In this document: positions 55,264 through 64,000 of the stretch, one piece after another
How the letters are laid out: each line of letters begins with the position of its first letter
Position numbering within the stretch: the first letter of the stretch is position 1
Assembly (NCBI RefSeq): GCF_030272615.1
Contig: NC_081415.1
Location: forward strand, 627,727,240-627,791,239
Direction of reading: 5' to 3'
Source of the DNA: Cryptomeria japonica
Taxonomy: Eukaryota; Streptophyta; Pinopsida; Cupressales; Cupressaceae
DNA: 64,000 nt
Translations under genes and position numbers: made by a program
Notes under the pieces: model-generated
Told to the model about the DNA's origin: nothing
The model's database searches: none
What the model saw: the letters and a program-made list of their open reading frames with translations, nothing else

Positions 55264-58200
55264 AATGTTCGAAGTAACATTATTATAAATAAAAAGTGAA
55301 AATGATGCCCCAATATGTCAAGGGATGGAGGTAGGACGCCCCTCCAGAGATTGTTTGTGCATTAAAGGCAAGAATGATCTCTCGAAAGAAGAATGTTAAA
55401 TGAAAGATGAAAGATGAAACATAAGAATGCTTAGGAAGAAGTGAAGAATATTAGCTGATAGTAGACAAGGGTTGATCGATATCAAGTGCAAAAAAGCTCA
55501 ATTGATAAGATAGAATAGTCAGCATGAGATTGAATGATTAATTGATTGAGATTGATAGATTAGTCTTCAACTTGTATTGTGCTTTCATTAGTGTACAATA
55601 ATATCATCATAGTGCCTTATTATGTGAAAAATGGATATTTTTGCACCAAGGCATGAAAAGACCAAGGCTATCCCTTTGCATAGATAGACACGATACAAAC
55701 AAGAAATGACTTGATTCATACTAGTGACAATGGACCCTATCAGTATGTGAGGAAGTAACTGCAAAGCGTGTTAATGTTAATACAAGAAAGCGTTAGATGA
55801 CCTTTAACTTAAACATAGGATGTTTTGATTATGCCAAATGGAATCCCAATCACACACAAGGATCCTAGTTGCCCCAATAATATTATCAAGACAAATCACA
55901 AACATAAATCAAAGATAAAAATTATGATCCATTTGCACTCCTCTAATCACTTGTGAATATACTTGAATAGCATAGGAACATGATGTAAACATAAATCAAA
56001 TAAAATATAAGACTCACTTGACCAAGCACATCAATAACCATTTAGATCTTCTTCCCAAAGATATGTGTTTTCTTGATATGATGCCCACTGTAGGAAAGAT
56101 GTATTTGTTAGGGCATGATATTTGATAGTGTGTTTGTTCAAGGAATGATTTATTTGTAAAGGCACGTTGTTTGATAAGGATGTTAAAATTTATAGACAAT
56201 TAATTTGTTATGTTGTAGGCTAGTTTGGTTGTTTGTTTATTGATGTGTAATTTGTTAAGCTCAATGTTTTGTGTGATGTTCTAGTTGTGTTTGCTTAAAG
56301 TGTTGGTGTCTTAGCAAGAGACAGGTTATTATGGATGATCGATTTTTACAAAGAAAATTAAATTTATTTTTGAATCTTTGAATTTTTTTGATTTTTTGTT
56401 TGGATTTTTGAGTTTTTTTTAAAAATATTTTTAGAAATTTTTTAGGATTTCTTATACTGTTGTTGGATTTTTGGAGGACATTTTTTTATTGTTTTGGATT
56501 TTTTAATTTTTTAGATTTTTGAAAAATGTTTGGATCAGTGATTGAGGTAAAAGACATATGTTAGGATTTAGTCTCAAGCAAGATGTATTTATTTGCCCCC
56601 AATGTCTAGCAAGGAATAGAACATTATGAATCAATGTAGGAACTAGTGGTAAGGAAATTGATAGGTGAAAGATGGAGACAACTTATTATGAAATTGGAGC
56701 TAATTTGGTTTCCAAGGACTATCTTGCAATGGGATAACATGTTTATCCAAGATAAGGGATTGACTATGGAAATATAAGGTAATGGCTTGGTGCATTTAAT
56801 GGCATGTGGTTTGTAGAAGTGGACATGTTAAGAGGTTTCTAGAAACATGTTTTGCATTTTATGTTCTTAATTTTGATCAAGATCAAGGGATGGATTAAGT
56901 ATGGATGAAAATAGGACAAGGATAGGATAAGAAACATCAAAGGTGATAATGGATGATGGAAGTAAGAAATGGATAAGATAAGAGATACAGAATAAAGCAT
57001 ATGGATAAGGTGTTTAGTAGATAGGATGTATGATGCTTGTAGAGATCCTTATTCTTGTCAAGATCAATGGTGGAAAAGGCGATATCAATGTAGATAAGTG
57101 ATGGATAGGGGATGAGGAATAATGAGAGATTTGGTAGGTGGGATAGCATGAATGAAACTTTCCCCCAAGTGTAGAGTGCAAGAGGATGATGGATTACATA
57201 TGATGTCTATTTGCCAGGTTTTCATCATGTACTTGCCCAAGTCACTGCAAGAAGTGGTTTTCACCATTGGATGAAATATTTCTCTTTACTTCTTTTTTTC
57301 TTCATTTTTAAAAACTTTTTGGAAGATACTAGATGCAAGATATGAGATGGAGGAAGGAATCAAGCATATTTTCTTTGGATAGTACCCTTGAAACCAAGTT
57401 TTCATCATGATACTTTCCCAAGGCACCACAAGAAGTGGTTTTCACCATTGGACAAAATACTTCTCTTTACTTCTTTTTTTCTTCATTTTTTTTTAAATTT
57501 TAGGAAGATACTAGATGCATGATAGGAGATGGAGGAAGGACTCAAGCATCTTTTTTTTTGGATGGTACCCTTGAAATATGTGCTATAATGGACAAGACTA
57601 ATGAAGGTATGCTCAAAGATGTTGGTAGGGTGATGGTAAAGGAAGATGAAATGGATTATAAGATGGAATGGGGTAAGGATTTATGCAAAGGATTGGATGG
57701 GTAGGATGGAAGGATGGAAAATAGGTGTTGGATAATAGATGAGGTTTTGGATGATTTGTGTATGGGTGGATGAAAATGTTATCAAGATTAATGTTGGCAC
57801 ACACCTTGAGGGGTGGTGGAGTGATGGAGAGCAAGTGGATTTGGATTTTGAGATTTTGATGGAGTGGATGTTGATTTTGAGACATAAGGACCCAAAATGG
57901 ACAAAGGAGGTGATGGAGGATTTAAGATAGTGGATTTTGGGACATAGGGAGGCAAAATAAATTTGTAAGGTGGAGATGTTTAGGTGGAGGAATGAAGGAA
58001 GCCTTTGGAATAACAAGTTTGAATGTCAATTTTTTATTTTTCTTTAGGACACAGTGCTTCTATGAGCAACTTAGGAATCCATGTGATTTTTAATTTTCCT
58101 TTCCCTTGTGGTTCTTTGGAAGGCATTTCTTCTACGAGTGACTTAGGAATCCACATGGTTTTTGATGTTTCTTTTTTCTTAGTGGTCCTTTGTGGTTTTC

Positions 58201-60340
58201 TGGATATTTCTTTTTTCTTTTGGATCAAGTTTTGATTTGTTCTTACATGTCCTTTATATGGGAAATGTTGATATTTGGATGTATGTGGATTCTTAAGCTT
58301 GTGGATTTTATGCTTGGCATCCAAATTGATTCCAAGAGCATTAGAATTCATGGGTGGATAGGAATGATATAGATACATTTTTGATGATTTCATATAGATG
58401 GATGGTTGGAAGATTTCGAAGGATGTGTCCCTTTTTTATCTTAATTTATGGTAGTGTAACTAGATTGTAAGCTAGGAGTGATATGAATGGTGGATGGGGG
58501 GATAAAAGGACCTAAGGTGGATGAAACTGATGAAGCTTTGGTTTGGGGTTATAAGGACCTAAGATGGATGAAAGAGATGAAGGGTGATGTGCATGTTTGG
58601 ATTTATATGGAGAAATGTCGGGTTTAGCAAGGATACCAATATTTGAGAGTGAGCTATGTAGCCAAGGCCATGATAATTTGGATTTTATTTGATAGGAAGG
58701 GGTTATAATATACCTTGTTGAAGGATTCCTAACCCCATGCATTAATAATACATGTTTTGACAAATCCTTTTACTAGAGAGATACTTATTAATCTTGAAAC
58801 ATGATGCAAGTCTCTTTTGAAGAGGATATAGTAAGGAAGGAATGATAAGCTCATGAATTAGACTATATTGGATGAAAGAGGATGATCCAAGTTGATAAGT
58901 GAGGGGTTTCTGAATAACTTGGATAGGGGTGATGGGATCTTGAGATGGATTAGGATCATGAGGGGGATGAGGAAGGATGCTGGGTTCTTGAGATGGATAT
59001 GGATGATTATGATGTAAGGAGATGGAGGGATACTTTGATCTTAACATGGAAGTGGATATTTGTATGGAGTAGAAGGGATGCTTTTCTTTTTCTTTTTAAT
59101 AGGATCATTGGAAAGGATGGAAGGGATGTCATGATCTTTCTTAGGAAGTGGATTATGAGTGGGATTTGGAAGGATACTTTTCCCTTGAGATGGAAAGGGA
59201 TCATCTTGGATGGAATAAAAAGGGATGGGGGGATCATCATAAGATTCTAAGGAGATGGGATCTTTGTAAAAAATTAGATGGGATTGGAGATTCTTGCTAT
59301 TTCGATCTTGATTTATTTTAGGACTTGTTTCTTCATACTTTAGATTATCTTCTTGACATGGGGTATGAGTTTGGATATGTATAGGGGATTCTTGGATGGA
59401 GTGCATATTTTGGTATGATGAGAACATATTTTGAATGACACTCTTTGGAGTAGGTTTGGTTGGGAATGGAGTGTATGGTGGCATTGGGTCTAGGATTTTT
59501 GAATTGTAAAAGGGTTTTGTATAAATAAATGTATTTGATTGGATGTCTATTGTGGATATGTCTCGGGGGTAAACTTGAAAGGTGTCATCAATGGATGTAT
59601 TGTTTGGTGTGGATTGTTGATGTTGATTGTTGATGTGGCACTTTAGAGGATGAAGGCATGATGAGATATATGGAAGCTACTTGTGGGCCAATTTATTCTA
59701 GATAGCCTATTATGGAATCACATGAGGTAGATGTCATTGGTGTGATTGTTTTGGAATGAGATGGATAATTTTGGTCATGCTTGAAAAAAAGTGTCTTGAC
59801 ATATGCCTAATTCCTCATTAGGTGAATTATTGGGATATTCTTCAATAGTAATTTTACCTCGATTGATAAGATATTGAATAAGATTTCTCAATTTTGAGCA
59901 ATCATAAGTTTTATGTCCTTTGGTCCTATGGTATTCACAAAATTTGGCTTCTTTCCACTATGTTGGTTTGATTTGAGGTTCTTAATAAACAATTTCAGGC
60001 AATGTGATGATGTTTGACTGGGTCAATTTTCTTAAACAAGATTTGATTGGTTCTTCAAGATTAGTATATTTTCATGTTGGTGTATGGATAATGTTTGCTA
60101 TGGGTTTTTTGTTTGGAGGAATGTGGGAATGGTTTTGAATATTTTTCATAGGGATGGATGTCCTAACATGACTAGGTGATGTAGTTTTTTGGTAGAAGGT
60201 ATTTGTGAATTGCAAGTTTTGGGGTGATACACATGGATATGTGGTGTTTGGATGATTTTGGTACACATGTAAATTGGATTGATGTGAATGATAGGTTGGT
60301 TGTGACAAAATCATCTCATAAAAAATGGATGTGGTCATGA
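55264..60340 (-). pseudogene. interior of a decayed minus-strand Ty3/gypsy element with gag remnant
   Basis: A Gag zinc-knuckle-like segment is clear on the minus strand at about 59960-59840: KFCEYHRTKGHKTYDC followed by KLRNLIQYLINRGKI, the same place-holder as in the Tat gag at 1385-1460. Nearer the LTR, minus-strand open pieces (59484-59041, 59047-58742, 58393-58034, 57885-57613) are Pro/Ser/Lys/His-rich and repeated. They include TMWIPKSLVEEMPSKE and ITWIPKLLIEALCPKE. No RT, integrase or protease motif was seen. It is probably a non-autonomous or internally deleted relative. 55264-57200 has no gene that I can support. Confidence 0.6.
57221..57585. repeat. tandem duplication, 181-bp period
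   Basis: GAAGTGGTTTTCACCATTGG at 57251 recurs at 57432. Both copies continue through CTCTTTACTTCTTTTTTTCT, GAAGATACTAGATGCA and GGAGATGGAGGAAGGA. Confidence 0.85.
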
Positions 60341-61140
60341 TAATGATGTTAATTGAATTGGAGGAGGAATAATTTGATGGGAGAACAAAGGTTGGTATGA
60401 TCTAGTGATTCTATTTTGATTGGAAGGATAGATGCTTTTAATTCTCTAACCATTTGTTAAGACAATCCATGATGTTGGTTTGTGAATTTATACTATGATT
60501 GGGCATGTTTTAGACAAAGATGATGTGTTGGACGTGAAACTCGATACTTTGTTTTGACCGATTTGTTTGGATTGTTTGAGTTTTTGGTAAGAAAATATAT
60601 CAAGAAATAAAGACACAATGGTTGTAAGAAACTAAATTTTAGAGTATGAAAGGGGCCTACATGAGCCCAAAAGTTTGATGTTTCTCTTGATATATCACAA
60701 TTAAAAATATTGAAAAGCGAGCACAAACTATTACTTAGGTGGGTTGTTATTTGACTAGGCCCAATCAATAAAATGCAACCAAGAAGGGGATAGATAGAGA
60801 TCCGAGCCTACAAAATATTTCTCTTCTCTCTTCCCAGGGAGTCATTCAAGCCAAAGCTCCATGAGTTCCTATCTCACTTAGAGGAGCACATGTTGAGTAT
60901 CTTAAAGGTATGATCTACATCCCTTGCACCTTTGAAATAATGTTGAAGGCTGGCCTCTAAAATTAAAAAAAAGTGTCTTGTGGGGGAACTTCTAAGTACA
61001 TTGATGCATGACTAAAACATTGAGACCTAGTGTTGTTCGATCAAGTTGTAGTGATCAAACTTGTACCCTCACCTCTATATATCATGCATCAACAGGGAAC
61101 ATAAGGAAATACCTAACACAAGGGTAAGTGCACCAAGATA
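60341..61140. other. no recognised feature
   Basis: AT-rich sequence without a supported gene. It should contain or adjoin the 5' end of the minus-strand element to the left, but I found no matching LTR or primer binding site. Confidence 0.4.
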
Positions 61141-61181
61141 GGGGACCACAAAGTTGCCATTTTTCCCCCCAAAAGTAGCCA

Positions 61182-61269
61182 TTTGGCACACACCAAATAA
61201 GGTGCTCACCATATTTTTCATGCCAAACCTAAGGTTTGGTTACACCAAATCTATTTGGTGTGTGCCAAA
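61182..61269. repeat. inverted repeat with 18-bp perfect arms and inner hairpin
   Basis: TTTGGCACACACCAAATA (61182-61199) is exactly complementary to TATTTGGTGTGTGCCAAA (61252-61269). Inside the 52-base loop lies a second palindrome, CCAAACCTAAGGTTTGG (61223-61239). CATTTGG and CCAAATG words flank the structure. Confidence 0.9.
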
Positions 61270-61489
61270 TTTGGCCATAGCCAAATGGAAATGCATTTTG
61301 AAAAGTGCATTCCCATTTCAATATATCATTTTCCTTTGTTATACTTTAAGTTATATTTCATGCACATATTGGCAAGATGTTTGAGAGTGGTTTAAGATCT
61401 CTAGGAGTTATAATGTAGATTCTAGGTTTTAGATGATCATTTAAAATTAAGACAATCAAATGTCAATAATTGGCATGCTTCTATCAACA

Positions 61490-61665
61490 TTCTCTCACTC
61501 TCTCTATGCCATTGTCTTTATCTCCCCCATAATCTAAACCTATAGATCTCTCTCTATCACTCTTCCTCTATCAAATTTCTACCTCTCTCTATCTCAATAT
61601 CTCCTCTCAACCATAAGATCTAACACTACCTCTTTACCTCTCTTTCCTACCCTTCACTCTCTACT

Positions 61666-61704
<39 letters not shown>

Positions 61705-61824
61705 CTTTACTTCTCTAGATCTCTCCCACCTTCTCTCCCTTTATAACTCACCTTCATTCTTTACCCCCATCTCTATCCCTTCCTCCCTCTCTCTCTCTTT
61801 TGAACTTTCTCCCTTTCTTATTGT

Positions 61825-61864
<40 letters not shown>

Positions 61865-62044
61865 CTCTTGATCATTACTTCTTCCTCCCACCCTCTATCT
61901 TTCTGCATCCATAGGTCTCTCCTTCCCTCTATCTTTAACTCTCTACCTCTCCATCCCTGTCTCATTTCCCACCTCTCTCCCCATCTATCTATCTCAACTC
62001 TATCTTCCCACTAGGTCTCTCACCCCTCTCCCTAGGCTCTAGGT

Positions 62045-62109
<65 letters not shown>

Positions 62110-62360
62110 CTCCCTCTCCATCTCTCTCTATATCTCCTTACCTCTCTTTCTCTCTTTGTGGACATCTCTCTCTTCCTAACCTCTATACATCTCCCCTCTC
62201 TAGGTCTCTCCCACCAGCTCTCCTTCTCTACCTTACCTTCCCTCCTTACCCCCATATCTATCCCCTCTCTCTCTCTCTCTCTCCTCATCCCTATGTCTCT
62301 CCTTCCCTCCATATATCCCTCTCTCTACCTCTCCTTCCCTATCACATTACCCAACTCTAT
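61490..62360. repeat. pyrimidine-rich block with (CT)n microsatellites
   Basis: Nearly pure C/T text on the + strand with uninterrupted CT runs near 61672-61701, 61833-61860 and 62045-62106. Encoded Ser/Leu or Arg/Glu strings are by-products of the repeat. Confidence 0.9.
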
Positions 62361-62361
62361 C

Positions 62362-62469
62362 TAGAGAGTGAGAGGGGGGGTTGATGGAAAGAGAGAAAGA
62401 CCGGAAAGAGAAAGTGAGAGAGATAGAGGGATTAGGGGAGGGCTTGATGGAAAGAAAGGGAGATACTAT

Positions 62470-62568
<99 letters not shown>

Positions 62569-62815
62569 AATACTAGGGATAGAGATATCCTATGTGTGTG
62601 TGTGAGAGAGAGGGGTGATTGATGGAAAGAGAGGGATATATCAAGGAGAGAGAGCCTAAAGAGAGAAGGAGGAAGGGATGGAAAAAGAGGGAGAGAGAGC
62701 TTAAGTGAGAGAGGGAGGGAGGGGTTGAGGCAAAGAGAGCCCAAGTGAGAGAGGGAGGGAGGGGTTGAGGCAAAGAGAGAGCCCAAGTGAGAGAGATGGA
62801 GGAAGTTTTGGCAAT
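62362..62815. repeat. purine-rich block with (GA)n microsatellite
   Basis: The strand asymmetry flips at about 62360. An uninterrupted GA run of about 90 bases is near 62474-62565. It is followed by a 40-45-bp tandem repeat of AGTGAGAGAGGGAGGGAGGG (62701-62800). Confidence 0.9.
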
Positions 62816-62825
62816 TGACTCTCAT

Positions 62826-63750
62826 CTGGTGGTTTCTGGTGGCTAATTATTGGTTTAGGATTGTCATTGATGGCAACTCTTCATAGAGATTCGATACGGT
62901 GGTCATAATTATCCTTATTTAGAAGTGGGTGTTAATCGGTATTTCAGGAAGAACATAGCATTTTTTTGGGTTTGGAAGCTTTCCGATGATTGTAATGCAT
63001 TGAATCATATTTTTGTTGATTGGGCCAACATAGACACATCATTTTTCTATTGTTTTTGTGATTCGCACTTATCTTTTTTGGATCCAGTCAAGCTGACATG
63101 TGACTACACATTACACATTCAGGCTGACATGATGTATGATCTATTTTATGATTACGAGTATATAAGTTTGGTGTGGATGATCTTTTTGGTAGATGATGTG
63201 TGTGTATGAGAGCGAGAGGTGATCGGGAATCATTTTTGGCGCAATTTCACATGCGCATTCTTGATCTGGTAGCTGACTGAGATAGAGAATGAGGCAGAAC
63301 ATAGAAAGTGATCCAATCAGTCTATTCAGTACTTAACTGGAACTCATCCAAGCATTGTAGATCTATTTCAGAGTTCACTAATTGTAATTCATTACTGTAA
63401 CTATATTGTAAGTCAATGAGACTTCCCTGAGGGTTGTAGCCTTTCGAGTTATTGTAATTGAGCAGTGAGCTCTAGGCAGTGTGCCTGAATGCCTGTGTAT
63501 TACCATATTGTAATATTGTTTTTCTACTGGCCATACTGGAATAATATTGTGGGTTCAAATCCCACTATGGTTTTTACCATTTGGGTTTCCATGTAAAAAT
63601 ATTGATGTAATAATCTTGTGGTTGTTTGTTTCATGTTTTTGCATTTCATTTTTAAGTGCTTGCATCCTGTGGTTGAAAGTTAAGTTTCAAAATCTACTAA
63701 CCGGTAGATCACTGATTCACCCCCCCTCTTAGTGATTCCTGATTCCAATA
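62826..63750 (+). repeat. Ty1/copia-type 5' LTR (left edge uncertain)
   Basis: The right part has the familiar copia LTR end: GTGGGTTCAAATCCCACTAT, GTTTTTACCATTTGGGTTTC, then CACTGATTCACCCCCCCTCT and GATTCCAATA just before the primer binding site. A left start near 62826 (TGGTGGTTTCTGG, then GATTGTCATTGATGG) is a guess. The partner LTR is outside the window. The B-box-like TTCAAATCC inside is an LTR feature here, not a tRNA gene. Confidence 0.6.
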
Positions 63751-63752
63751 AT

Positions 63753-63765
63753 TGGTATCAAATCC
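63753..63765 (+). promoter_or_regulatory. initiator-Met-like primer binding site
   Basis: TGGTATCAAATCC, a two-base departure from the TGGTATCAGAGC site that most plant copia elements use to prime from initiator tRNA-Met. Confidence 0.7.
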
Positions 63766-63816
63766 TATTTCCTCTAAGGAAGCTTAACCTCTTGAGGAAG
63801 GTCTGAGAGCGATTCA

Positions 63817-64000
63817 ATGGATTCTAATTTTTTAGAGACAACTTAGTGCGGCACTTGAGGATCTTGAAGCAGCTAGAAATGAGATCTATACCTTGAAGAA
63901 AAACCTGAATGTTGCTGATGATTTTGTTAATGACTTGAAGGATCAAGTAAGAACTTCAAGAGACAAGAGGAAAGAATTGATGGACAAGCTGAAGGAGAAA
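63817..64000 (+). pseudogene. start of a copia-type gag or leader protein, cut by the window edge
   Basis: ATG at 63817 opens MDSNFLETT and then hits TAG. In another frame from about 63845 the text encodes a charged, heptad-like helix (ALEDLEAARNEIYTLKKNL, then DDFVNDLKDQV) to the end of the window. One frameshift or stop change would explain this. No zinc knuckle is visible yet. Confidence 0.45.

Noticed and set aside
62368-62622. Arg/Glu and Ser/Leu repeat proteins on both strands
   Set aside because: Direct translation of the GA/CT microsatellite; no start context or non-repeat domain.
63550-63575. tRNA-like B box (GGGTTCAAATCCCAC)
   Set aside because: A standard feature of this copia LTR end; no A box or cloverleaf found upstream.

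Overview
The window looks like nuclear DNA of a seed plant with a large, repeat-loaded genome. The evidence is one intron-rich plant gene (an ADA3-type SAGA subunit) in 64 kb, surrounded by Ty3/gypsy, Ty1/copia, LINE and probable SINE sequence, much of it nested and decayed. The long introns and the retroelement types fit a gymnosperm such as a conifer, but that is inference; no species is claimed.

Region 1 (1 to about 23,000) reads best as one old Tat-lineage Ty3/gypsy retrotransposon on the + strand. Its 5' LTR and Gag start lie outside the window. Broken gag, protease, G-patch, reverse transcriptase, two RNase H domains and integrase occupy 1-7255. A non-coding tail follows, then an antisense two-exon gene with a plant mobile domain (18535-21241, minus), a polypurine tract (21571-21588) and a 3' LTR from 21589. 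Inside this element sits a complete younger LTR element, 9336-18056 (minus), with 1.67-kb LTRs, a perfect CAAAC target duplication, a primer binding site and a polypurine tract. It has one long Gag/protease/G-patch reading frame and no reverse transcriptase or integrase, so it is probably non-autonomous.

Region 2 (23,113-29,525) is a nearly full-length L1-type LINE on the minus strand. It has a 20-bp target duplication (18/20 identical), a poly(A) tail, ORF1 with a zinc knuckle and AT-hook, and ORF2 with endonuclease, reverse transcriptase and zf-RVT. ORF1 stop and ORF2 start overlap as TAATG. Frameshifts and two catalytic Asp-to-Asn changes indicate that it is dead.

Region 3 (about 30,200-50,150) is the host gene. 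Thirteen coding exons on the + strand (39742-48823) splice in consistent phase to 1183 codons plus stop. The product ends in an Ada3-like coiled coil and an acidic C-terminus typical of plant ADA3 proteins. Likely non-coding 5' exons lie 8-9 kb upstream, and that intron holds a second, decayed LINE. The last coding exon contains a very recent 195-bp in-frame tandem duplication, and a 269-bp tandem duplication lies just downstream.

Region 4 (51,899 to about 60,800) holds LTRs of the same kind as the one at 21589: a deletion derivative (51899-54417, +) and an opposite-facing LTR plus gag remnant (about 54430-60340, minus). Region 5 (61,150-64,000) has a strong inverted repeat, a CT-rich block switching to a GA-rich block, and a Ty1/copia-type 5' LTR end with an initiator-Met-like primer binding site running off the right edge.
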